This document shows positions 34,159-42,172 of a DNA stretch of 64,000 bases, piece by piece (the stretch's first letter is position 1; each line of letters begins with the position of its first letter). Origin of the DNA: Terrabacter sp. MAHUQ-38 (GTDB taxonomy: Bacteria; Actinomycetota; Actinomycetes; Actinomycetales; Dermatophilaceae); assembly GCF_014518425.1 (NCBI RefSeq), contig NZ_JACVCU010000004.1:62001-126000 (forward strand). Direction: 5' to 3'. The notes below the pieces were generated by a model that made no database searches, was not told where the DNA came from, and saw only the letters and a list, made by a program, of their open reading frames with translations. A program made the translations under genes and the position numbers.

Positions 34159-36294
34159 ATGACGGACGCGTTGTCGAAGGGCTCCCGGTCCGGGGCCCAC
34201 CACCCGCACGAGGACCGGCGCGGACCCACCGCCGGACCGGCCCACGAGGAGACGGCCGAGCCGTTCACCCCGTCGGGATCGGCTGCGCTCCGCATCGCGA
34301 TCGTCGGCCCGACCCACCCGCACAAGGGCGGCGTCGCCGCACACACCACCATGCTGGCGCACCACCTCGCCGACGCCGGCCACGACGTGACGCTCGTGTC
34401 GTGGGCCCACCTCTACCCCTCGAAGCTGCACCGCCCCGACGCCACGGTCCCCGACGGCGTTCCCGAGGTGCCGCCGTTCCCGCGGACGATCCGCGCCCTC
34501 AGCTGGGCCCGCCCTGACACATGGGTGCGCGCCGGCCGCAGACTGCGCGACGTCGACGCCATCCTCGTTGTGCACGTCATGCCCCCCGTCGTTCCGGCGC
34601 ACCTGGCCCTCCTACGCGCAGCCGGTGCCGTTCCGGGTGGGGAAGGACCTCGTCCCCAGTCGATCGTCGTGTGCCACAACGTGCTGCCCCACGAGTCGCA
34701 CCCGGGCGACGCCGGCCTCATGTCGCTGCTCTTCTCGCGGGTCGACTCGGTCCTCGTCCACGGCGCCGACCAGGCCCGCGTCGCGCACGACCTGGGTGCG
34801 CGCCGCGTCTCGGTCGCCGACCTGCCACCGCACCTGCCCGGTGGCGACCCGATCTCGCGCGACCCGCGGCCGGGACCGACCCGCCTGCTCGCTCTCGGGC
34901 TCATCCGCGAGTACAAGGGCATCGACGTCCTCCTGCGCGCCATGCGCTCGGTGCCGGAGGTGACGCTGACCATCGCCGGCGAGATCTGGGGCGCCAACCG
35001 CACCGTCATCGGCCGGCTCGCCGCCGACCCGGCGCTCGCGGGCCGCGTCGAGATCCGCGACGGGTACGTGCCTGCCGACGCCCTCGCCACGCTGCTCGCC
35101 GACCACGACGTCCTCGCCCTGCCCTACCGGTCGGCCACGGCGTCGCAGAACGTCATCCTCGGCCACGCGCACGGGCTGCCCGTCCTCGCCTCCGACATCG
35201 CGCCGTTCTCGCAGCAGGTCGCCGACGGCGTCAACGGCCTGCTCGTGCCACCCGAGGACGAGCGGGCGCTCGCGGGCGCCCTTCGACGCCTCGGCGACCC
35301 AGAGGTGCGTCGCCGGCTCGCCGAGGGGGTCCAGACGCCCGACCTGTCGGGCCCGTGGGCGCACTACCTCGGGACGATCGAGGCGCTGTCGGTCGACGAG
35401 ACGTTGCTCCGCGACCCCGAGGAGCCGTATGCCGTGGCGTCCGGTCAGGGCGTGGATGCCGGTCCTGCGACGGGCTCCGGACCACGTGGTGACGACGGCT
35501 TCGACGACGACGACGCCGTCGGTCCGGACGAAGGCGACGACCCGAGTGCGCTCGGCTGGGTCCGCCGACGTGTCACGTCCGGTGCGCTACGCCTGGCGGG
35601 GACGGTCCGGCGTCGTGCAGCGCGGGCCGTGACCTCGGGGCGGCCCCTCGTGGCCCTGCGTCCCGACGACCTCCCCGCCTGGGTGCTGGCGACCGACGTG
35701 CTGGGCGAGCCCGACGAGGCCGACGACGCCCGCCGCCTCGCTCGCATACTCGGGCTGCCGCGCTCCCTGGACGGTGTGTCCGCGTGGGCCGCGCTCGGCA
35801 CGCTCGCCGCGATCCTGCGCGTGCGCGACGACGGCCGCAGGAGTGCCGTCATCGTCGACGAGGGTGGCACCCGGTCGCTGCTGTCGCGGTGGGCCCGGGC
35901 CGTCGGCTTCGCGCCCGTCGAGATCGACTTCACCGGCGCGCACCCGAGCGTCGCGGCTCTCGACGTCGACACCGGGTCCCTCGACGTCATCGTGCGCATC
36001 CACCCGAACGGCTGTGACGCCGACGACGTCGACCACGTCCTCGAGCAGGCGTCGTGGGCGCTGCGATCGGGCGGTCTGCTCGTCGTGACCATCCCGATCG
36101 GGCCGCGCGCCGCCGAGGGCGCCGTCGGACCGGCCGACGTGCGCGGCATCCTGGCCCGCGCCCACGACCTCGGCTTCGTCCTCATCGGCGACCTCGACGG
36201 GGACGTCAACGCGCGGATGCGCGAGGCAGCCTCGCGTGCGCGGGCCGACGACGCGGCGTACGGCCTCGTGCGGTTGACGCTGCGCCGGCGATGA
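34159..36294 (+). CDS. Glycosyltransferase family 4 fused to a second, methyltransferase-like domain
   Basis: Protein of 711 residues. Residues about 45-415 are a GT4 enzyme: PTHPHKGGVAAHTTMLAHHLADAGHDVTLVSW at the start, LALGLIREYKGIDVLLRAM in the middle and ALPYRSATASQNVILGHAHGLPVLASD in the donor-binding part. An acidic Asp-rich linker near residues 445-465 follows. The last 230 residues look like a degenerate Rossmann methyltransferase: AVIVDEGGTRSLLSRWARAVGF, a LDVIVRIHPNGCDADDVDHVLEQASWALRSGGLLVVTIPIG block and so on. The usual glycine-rich SAM-binding motif is not evident, so the second activity is uncertain. Confidence 0.8.
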   Translation: MTDALSKGSRSGAHHPHEDRRGPTAGPAHEETAEPFTPSGSAALRIAIVGPTHPHKGGVAAHTTMLAHHLADAGHDVTLVSWAHLYPSKLHRPDATVPDGVPEVPPFPRTIRALSWARPDTWVRAGRRLRDVDAILVVHVMPPVVPAHLALLRAAGAVPGGEGPRPQSIVVCHNVLPHESHPGDAGLMSLLFSRVDSVLVHGADQARVAHDLGARRVSVADLPPHLPGGDPISRDPRPGPTRLLALGLIREYKGIDVLLRAMRSVPEVTLTIAGEIWGANRTVIGRLAADPALAGRVEIRDGYVPADALATLLADHDVLALPYRSATASQNVILGHAHGLPVLASDIAPFSQQVADGVNGLLVPPEDERALAGALRRLGDPEVRRRLAEGVQTPDLSGPWAHYLGTIEALSVDETLLRDPEEPYAVASGQGVDAGPATGSGPRGDDGFDDDDAVGPDEGDDPSALGWVRRRVTSGALRLAGTVRRRAARAVTSGRPLVALRPDDLPAWVLATDVLGEPDEADDARRLARILGLPRSLDGVSAWAALGTLAAILRVRDDGRRSAVIVDEGGTRSLLSRWARAVGFAPVEIDFTGAHPSVAALDVDTGSLDVIVRIHPNGCDADDVDHVLEQASWALRSGGLLVVTIPIGPRAAEGAVGPADVRGILARAHDLGFVLIGDLDGDVNARMREAASRARADDAAYGLVRLTLRRR

Positions 36295-36362
36295 GCCGAC
36301 AGTGAGCCGGCGCTGAGCCCTGCGGGGACCGGTGCCCGTGACGCTGCGATGATGGTGCCGAC

Positions 36363-37334
36363 ATGACCCGACAGAGAATCCTCACCGTGCTGCGCGTCGG
36401 TATCGCGCTCATCACCCTCGCCGCCGTCGTCTACGCCGTCGCGCGCAACTGGGCCGACGTCTCGGTGCACCTCGGCAAGATCTCGTGGTCGACGTTCCTC
36501 TGGTCGACGCTCGCCGCGGCGGCGGGCACCTGGCTGACGATGATCGGCTGGAAGGCGCTGCTGCGCGACCTCGGCTCCGACCTCCACCTCGCGCCGGCGT
36601 CAGGTGTCTACTTCGTCGGCCAGCTCGGCAAGTACCTCCCGGGTTCGCTGTGGTCGGTGCTCGTCCAGGCCGACATCGCGAGCCACCTCAAGGTCCCGCG
36701 CCGGCGCACCGCCGTGACCGGGCTGCTCGCGCTCGGGCTCGCCCTGGCCACCGGCTTCCTCGTCGGCCTGCCCGCGGCGTCCTACCTCATCAGCCGCAGC
36801 TCCGCGGGGTTCGACTGGTGGCTGCTGCTCGGCATCCCGCTGCTCGTCGTGCTCTGCGTGCCGCGGCTGCTCAACGCGATCATCGCGCGGATGCTCCGGG
36901 TGATCCGGCGCGAGCCCCTCGAGCACGAGCTGTCCGGCGGCGCCGTGCTCCGCTCGGTGCTCATCTTCCTGCTCGTGTGGGTCTTCTTCGGCGTCCACAC
37001 GCTGCTGCTCGCTCGGGCCGTCGCGGGCGACGGCTCGCCCAACCCCGACCTGACGACCGCGGCGATGACGGGCTACGCGCTGTCGGTCTCGCTCGGCATG
37101 CTGACCGTCATCCTCCCGGCCGGCCTAGGTGCCCGGGAGGGGCTGCTGACGCTCATCCTGTCCACGGCGATCCCGACACCGGCGGCTGCGGCCGTCGCCA
37201 TCGTGTCGCGCTTCATCGTGACCATCGTCGACGTCGTCGCCGCGCTCGGCGGCTGGCTCTACGCCCGCTCGCACCACCTCATCACGGAGCGCGACGCCGC
37301 CGACGAGTCCGGGGCGCGCGACGTCAGCGTGTGA
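36363..37334 (+). CDS. UPF0104/lysylphosphatidylglycerol synthase TM-region-like flippase
   Basis: Polytopic membrane protein of 323 residues with about eight helices. The motifs FVGQLGKYLPGSLWSVLVQADIA and LPAGLGAREGLLTLILS are signatures of the LPG synthase transmembrane domain family. Members of this family move lipid-linked substrates across the membrane. It follows the GT4 gene by 68 bases in the same direction, so the two probably act on one lipid-linked glycan. Confidence 0.85.
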   Translation: MTRQRILTVLRVGIALITLAAVVYAVARNWADVSVHLGKISWSTFLWSTLAAAAGTWLTMIGWKALLRDLGSDLHLAPASGVYFVGQLGKYLPGSLWSVLVQADIASHLKVPRRRTAVTGLLALGLALATGFLVGLPAASYLISRSSAGFDWWLLLGIPLLVVLCVPRLLNAIIARMLRVIRREPLEHELSGGAVLRSVLIFLLVWVFFGVHTLLLARAVAGDGSPNPDLTTAAMTGYALSVSLGMLTVILPAGLGAREGLLTLILSTAIPTPAAAAVAIVSRFIVTIVDVVAALGGWLYARSHHLITERDAADESGARDVSV

Positions 37335-37357
37335 CGCGGCCTGAGATCCTGTGCGGC

Positions 37358-37792
37358 TCAGACGGGTTCGAGGACGAAGACGGGGATGAGGCGGTCGGTC
37401 TTCGTCTGGTACTGGGCGTAGGGCGGGTAGGCGGCGACGCACCGCTCCCACCACTGGTCCCGCTCCTCGCCCGAGAGCTCGCGCGCGCGGACCGGGACCG
37501 TCTCGGTGCCGGCCTGCAGCTCGATGTCGGGGTGGGCGAGCATGTTGCGGTACCACTGCGGGTGCTCCGGCGCACCACCCTTGCTCGCCACTGCTGCGAA
37601 GGTGCCCTCGTGCTCGACGCGCATGAGCGGCACCTTGCGCACGGCACCCGTGCGGGCGCCGCGCATCGTCAGCAGGACGACGGGCAGGTTCATGATGTGC
37701 ACGGAGTCCGTCGTGCCGGTGCGCTCGATCTCCTCGACCTGCTTGCGCACCCAGTCGCTCGGGCTCGGGACGTACTCGCCGGTGATCGCCAT
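37358..37792 (-). CDS. F420-dependent nitroreductase-like protein (DDN family)
   Basis: Split-beta-barrel protein of 144 residues in the deazaflavin (F420)-dependent DDN family. The block LPVVLLTMRGARTGAVRKVPLMRVEHEGTFAAVASKGGAPEHPQWYRNMLAHPDIELQ is the F420-binding signature. The family is characteristic of actinobacteria that make F420. Its substrate is unknown; relatives reduce quinones or nitro compounds. It runs convergent with the flippase gene and downstream of DUF3105. Confidence 0.88.
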   Translation of the reverse strand: MAITGEYVPSPSDWVRKQVEEIERTGTTDSVHIMNLPVVLLTMRGARTGAVRKVPLMRVEHEGTFAAVASKGGAPEHPQWYRNMLAHPDIELQAGTETVPVRARELSGEERDQWWERCVAAYPPYAQYQTKTDRLIPVFVLEPV

Positions 37793-37821
37793 GGCGTCGA
37801 CACTAACCCGCGGGCACCGGC

Positions 37822-38565
37822 TCAGGCGGCGCCGGGCTCCGGGGCCGAGCTCCACGGGTACTTCTTGACGAAGTCCTCGACGACGGTGGTGTTGAGGCCG
37901 CCGCACAGCTGGCGGTGGCCCATCTGGTTCGAGATCTTGCCGGTCGCCTGGTCGACGTCCGCAGCCCAGTGCGACAGGGCGTACTTCTTGCCGGCGGGAA
38001 AGGCGCCGTACGCCGGGTCCCACGGGGTGACGAGGAACTTGTTGGCCGACTCCTTCATCGCGTTGATCTTGGTGGCGAGGGCCTGGAACGTCGCGGCCTG
38101 ATCCTTCTCGAGCGAGCGGTCGTACCAGAGGATCGTGTAGCCGTGCTCGAGGTTGTGCACGAGCGTCTCGATCTGGGGGGCGTCCGCGACGGTGTAGACG
38201 CGGCGCTTGTCGACGGCCGGCACGGCGAAGTGCTTGCCGCTCGACGGCGGGACGGTGGAGTACTCGATCTTCGTGACGCCTGCCTGGTTGGTGCCGGGGC
38301 CGACGTGTTGGCTCGAGCCGCTGGCCGGGTCGTTGGTGACCGGGTCGCACGAGGCGGCCGCGACGTCCCCGCTGATGCTCTGCAGGGCCTCGTTCTTCTT
38401 GTTCTGCTCGCCGACCACCGCCCAGGCGACCGCGGCGCCGATGATGGCGATGACGGCTACGCACGCCCCGATGACGACGAGGAGCCGACGGCGCTCGGCC
38501 CTCTTCTGCGCGGCCTGCATCTTGGCCACGCGCTCGCGGCGGTCTCGGCTCGTCTCGCGGGCCAT
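37822..38565 (-). CDS. DUF3105 membrane-anchored protein
   Basis: Protein of 247 residues with a charged N-terminus (RDRRERVAKMQAAQKRAERRRL), one membrane helix (LLVVIGACVAVIAIIGAAVAWAVV) and an external DUF3105 domain. The domain carries HVGPG, PPSSGKHFAVPA, VHNLEHGYTILWYD and the APEPGAA tail. The conserved His residues suggest metal binding. The ATG follows GAGGAA directly upstream. The function is unknown; family members are common in actinobacteria. Confidence 0.88.
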   Translation of the reverse strand: MARETSRDRRERVAKMQAAQKRAERRRLLVVIGACVAVIAIIGAAVAWAVVGEQNKKNEALQSISGDVAAASCDPVTNDPASGSSQHVGPGTNQAGVTKIEYSTVPPSSGKHFAVPAVDKRRVYTVADAPQIETLVHNLEHGYTILWYDRSLEKDQAATFQALATKINAMKESANKFLVTPWDPAYGAFPAGKKYALSHWAADVDQATGKISNQMGHRQLCGGLNTTVVEDFVKKYPWSSAPEPGAA

Positions 38566-38723
38566 CGTTCCTCGTTCCTGTGGACTGTCGGGCGGTCGGG
38601 CTGCCGGCGTGAGCCGGGTGGGGTGTGAGTCGCGGTCGTCGGCACCGGGGTGCGGCGCGGCCACGGGCCCGCTCGGCCTGCTCCGGTTCAACGACCGTGC
38701 CGAGTGTAGGCGAGGATGTTGTG

Positions 38724-39647
38724 GTGGCCGAACCCCTCTTGCGTGTCTGGCACAGCGAGCGCGAGATCGCGCTGCGTGCCCAGCTGGGCGCGTTCCGTCG
38801 TGGTGCCGGCGACCCGACGTCGCGCTTCGGCCGCGACGGCACGGTGACCCGCGCGGCGCAGACTCCCGCAGGTGCCGGGACGCTCCACCTCGTCTGCCGA
38901 CCGGGTGGGTCCGAGGTGGTGGCGCAGGCGTGGGGCCCGGGCGCGGAGTGGCTGCTCGACTCCGTGCCCGCGCTCCTCGGCGAGGAGGACGACCCGGCCG
39001 GCTTCGTGCCGCACCACGACCTCGTCGCCGAGGCGTGGCGGCGGTTCCCGCACTGGCGCGTGCCGCGGTCGGGTCTCGTCCTCGACGCCCTCGCGCCGGC
39101 CGTCATCGAGCAGAAGGTGACGGGCCAGGAGGCGTTCGGCGGCTACCGTGCGCTCGTGCGTCGGTTCGGCGAGCCGGCGCCGGGTCCTTTCGCGGGTCTC
39201 ATGGCCCCGCCGACGGCGGCAGGCTGGGCCGCGATCCCGTCGTGGGCGTGGCTCCAGGCGTCCGTCGACGGGGCGCGGTCGCGCACCGTCGTCCGCGCAG
39301 CCGGGTATGCCGGCCGGCTCGAGCAGGGCGCATCGGTGTCGGTCGACGAGGCCAACCGGCGCCTGCGGGCCCTGCCCGGCGTCGGGGTCTGGACGGCCGC
39401 CGAGGTGGCCCAGCGGGCACTCGGCGACGCCGACGCCGTGTCGTTCGGCGACTACCACGTGGCGAAGGACATCGGATGGGCGCTCACCGGCACGCCCGTG
39501 GACGACGAAGGCCTGGCCGAGCTCCTCGAGCCCTACCGGGGTCACCGCTACCGGGTGCAGCAGCTGCTCGGGATGGCCGGCCACCACCGGCCGCGCCGCG
39601 GCCCGCGGATGGCACCACGCACCCACCTGCCGACCCGCACCCGCTGA
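38724..39647 (+). CDS. DNA-3-methyladenine glycosylase II-like (HhH-GPD) protein
   Basis: DNA repair glycosylase of about 307 residues. ALAPAVIEQKVTGQEAFGGYRALVRRFG begins the HhH-GPD fold. The helix-hairpin-helix is LRALPGVGVWTAAEVAQRALGDADAVSFGDYHVAKDIGWALTG, where the Asp in GDYH is the catalytic position. It removes alkylated bases from DNA. GTG codons at 38721 and 38724 are both possible; the second has better spacing from CGAGGA. It faces away from DUF3105. Confidence 0.85.
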   Translation: MAEPLLRVWHSEREIALRAQLGAFRRGAGDPTSRFGRDGTVTRAAQTPAGAGTLHLVCRPGGSEVVAQAWGPGAEWLLDSVPALLGEEDDPAGFVPHHDLVAEAWRRFPHWRVPRSGLVLDALAPAVIEQKVTGQEAFGGYRALVRRFGEPAPGPFAGLMAPPTAAGWAAIPSWAWLQASVDGARSRTVVRAAGYAGRLEQGASVSVDEANRRLRALPGVGVWTAAEVAQRALGDADAVSFGDYHVAKDIGWALTGTPVDDEGLAELLEPYRGHRYRVQQLLGMAGHHRPRRGPRMAPRTHLPTRTR

Positions 39648-39805
39648 GGAGACGGCATACCCCTGGGTGCGGGACGAGTCCATCTCCGCGACGTCCACGA
39701 AGGTGCAGAGCTGTGGCGAAACGTCCCGGATGTCGCCGCCGTCGCCTAGGCTCCGCCTCGGCCCGCAGGGAGCAGGCCACCCATTCGTTTGAGAAAGGCG
39801 ACCAC

Positions 39806-42016
39806 GTGGTTCGTCAGCAACTGGGGGCACGTGCCCTCACCGTCGGGGTCGCGGCAGCAGCGCTGCTCGCTCCCATCGCCCTCGCCCTTCCGGCGGACGC
39901 GGGTCAGACCGCGGGGTCGCACGACCCCGACCAGCTTCGCGGCCGCACCGGCCGCCTGCTCGTGGACGGCCACGGCGCAGCCGCCGGCGCCACGTTGGGC
40001 GCGAAGCGTGCCCTCGACCAGTCCGCGCTGAACCACCCGGCTCGGCGGTCCGCGGCCGCCGGCCGTGACGCGGCAGGCGGTCTCTCGGGCCTGTCGCTGA
40101 CGGGCGACGCCGCCCCGAAGACGTCCCAGCTGTCCGCCCAGGCCGCTGCCAGCACCTGTGCGGAGGGGGTCATCGAGGTCAACCCGATGACTGACCGCAC
40201 GGTCGTGCGCGCGACGTCGCCGCAGAGTGGGACCTTGACGCTGCAGCGCCTGCGCGAGTCCGGCTCCTGGCGCAGCATCGGCACCGCGACCGGCACGGCG
40301 ATCACCGTCAACGACACGACCGTCAACGAGCGCGTGACGTACCAGTACCGCCTCATCACCAAGGTCGGCACCGACGTCGTCTTCGACTGCACGACCGAGC
40401 ACGCGTACGGCATGTGGACCGAGGACGGCTGGGGCGACCCCGATGCCGTCGTCGCCGGCACCACCGGCATCTTCCAGCAGAACCTGTGGGCCGCGGGCAG
40501 CCGCGCCGTCGCGTCGCGCTGGATCAGTCCCGCCTACTCGACCGACGGCCGGCTGTATGCCGCGACGAAGGTCATCGACAGCGCCGCCGGTCGCGGTGTG
40601 ATGGAGGTTCGTCGCGCGTCGAACTCGGCCCTCGTCTTCAGCGTCGACCTCGGCACCGCCTTCTTCCCCGGTGACCCGGCCTTCTCACCCGACGGCCAGA
40701 CGCTCGCCTACACCCGCTACGACGCGGCGACGGGCGACGCGATCGGACTCGGTTTCGTCGACGTCTTCGGCTCGCACACCAAGACGACGCTCAACACGAC
40801 GACGCGCATCGGCGAGCCGTCGTGGCGGCCCGACGGCGCGACGCTCGTCGTGTCGACGTTCGGGGTCGCGACTCCGGGCCTCGCCCTCGTCACGAGGGCG
40901 ACCGGGGCGGTCAGCCCGATCAGCGGCACGGCCGGCGGCTACACGCCCGAGGTCGCGGCCGACGGCTCGATCTACTTCGGCTGGAGCGGCACCGCGGCAC
41001 CGCTGAACGCGCTCAAGAAGCGCGTCGCCAACGGCACGGTCACGGCCGTGCGCACCTCCGACACGGATGCGTTCGTCTCGCCGCGGCTGACACCGGACGG
41101 CACCCTCTACGTCGAGCGTGACACCCCTGACGCCGGTGACACGGGCTCGTACACGATGGCGGTCTACTACGTCGACCCGACGGACCCGTCGGCCGACGAG
41201 GAGACGTGGGTCGGCGACGAGGTCCAGGAGACCCTCATCAACGGCTGGGATGTGCGCCAGCCCCAGAGCAAGGGCACCTCGGACTTCGTGGGCGACGCGA
41301 ACCACGACCTGGTGGCGCGTGACTCGAACGGCTACCTCTTCGCCTACCGCGGCACCGGGTTCGACCTGTCCGGGCGCACGCAGATCGGCTCCGGCTGGAA
41401 GGGCTTCAACGCCATTCTCGCCGCAGGCGACCTGACCAGCGACGACCAGGCCGACCTCATCGGGCGCGACGCCAACGGCCAGCTGTGGCTCTACCGCGGC
41501 AAGCCCGCGGGCGGCTTCGCAGCGCGCACGTCCGTCGGGACCGGCTGGAACGCCTACTCGCTCGTCGCCCCGGGAGACTTCAACGGCGACAGCCGGGCCG
41601 ACATCGTCGCCCGCGACGGCTACGGCAACCTGTGGCTCTATCCTGGCACCGGCCGGGGCACCCTCGCGGCGCGCGTCAAGCTCGGTACCGGCTGGTCCGG
41701 TCTGACGATCGTCGGGCCCGGCGACATCGACTTCGACAACCGCGCCGACCTCATGACGCGCGACTCGTCCGGCCGGGTGTGGATCTACCCGGGCAACGGC
41801 ACGGGCGGCTTCCTCGCGCGGCGCCAGATCGGCTCGGGCTTCGGTTCCTTCAACGCGATCACGGCCACCGAGATCACCTCGTACCGTCCCCTCATCTGGG
41901 TGCGCACGGGCCAGGGCGAGCTCGTCAGCTTCGAGCTGACCGGTGACGGCGCCTTCTCGCCCGACGACGTCTACAGCGAGGGCTACGGCTGGGGCGGCTT
42001 GACGCTGACGTCCTGA
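39806..42016 (+). CDS. Secreted beta-propeller plus FG-GAP repeat protein
   Basis: Protein of 736 residues with a clear signal peptide (MVRQQLGARALTVGVAAAALLAPIALALPADA). The centre (about residues 240-480) has TolB/WD40-like blades such as PAFSPDGQTLAYTRYD and EPSWRPDGATLVVSTF. From about residue 500 there are four or five FG-GAP/VCBS-like repeats: DANHDLVARDSNGYLFAYRG, GDLTSDDQADLIGRDANGQLWLYRG, GDFNGDSRADIVARDGYGNLWLYPG and GDIDFDNRADLMTRDSSGRVWIYPG. These resemble the repeats in the amidase fusion. It has no cell-wall anchor. A role in adhesion or cell-surface scaffolding is inferred. The GTG start follows GAAAGG. Confidence 0.85.
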   Translation: MVRQQLGARALTVGVAAAALLAPIALALPADAGQTAGSHDPDQLRGRTGRLLVDGHGAAAGATLGAKRALDQSALNHPARRSAAAGRDAAGGLSGLSLTGDAAPKTSQLSAQAAASTCAEGVIEVNPMTDRTVVRATSPQSGTLTLQRLRESGSWRSIGTATGTAITVNDTTVNERVTYQYRLITKVGTDVVFDCTTEHAYGMWTEDGWGDPDAVVAGTTGIFQQNLWAAGSRAVASRWISPAYSTDGRLYAATKVIDSAAGRGVMEVRRASNSALVFSVDLGTAFFPGDPAFSPDGQTLAYTRYDAATGDAIGLGFVDVFGSHTKTTLNTTTRIGEPSWRPDGATLVVSTFGVATPGLALVTRATGAVSPISGTAGGYTPEVAADGSIYFGWSGTAAPLNALKKRVANGTVTAVRTSDTDAFVSPRLTPDGTLYVERDTPDAGDTGSYTMAVYYVDPTDPSADEETWVGDEVQETLINGWDVRQPQSKGTSDFVGDANHDLVARDSNGYLFAYRGTGFDLSGRTQIGSGWKGFNAILAAGDLTSDDQADLIGRDANGQLWLYRGKPAGGFAARTSVGTGWNAYSLVAPGDFNGDSRADIVARDGYGNLWLYPGTGRGTLAARVKLGTGWSGLTIVGPGDIDFDNRADLMTRDSSGRVWIYPGNGTGGFLARRQIGSGFGSFNAITATEITSYRPLIWVRTGQGELVSFELTGDGAFSPDDVYSEGYGWGGLTLTS

Positions 42017-42092
42017 CCATTTGCGTACGCCACCGGCGCGGTCCGCGGGGAGACCCGCGGCCCGCGCCGGACGGCATACGTCCTCGGACCGA

Positions 42093-42128
42093 CGAAGGCC
42101 CGGCACCCCTGACGGTGCCGGGCCTTCG
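42093..42128. terminator. Strong bidirectional hairpin terminator
   Basis: A 15-base perfect stem (arms 42093-42107 and 42114-42128) has a CCTGAC loop. It lies between the convergent FG-GAP and PhoX genes. It is the most regular hairpin in the window. Confidence 0.8.
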
Positions 42129-42172
42129 CACGTCGTGACGCCGGCGACCTCAGGCCGCCGACGGCACCCGCG

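Noticed and set aside
42017-42172. Small RNA between the FG-GAP and PhoX genes
   Set aside because: The only structure is a perfect terminator stem between convergent genes, which explains it.
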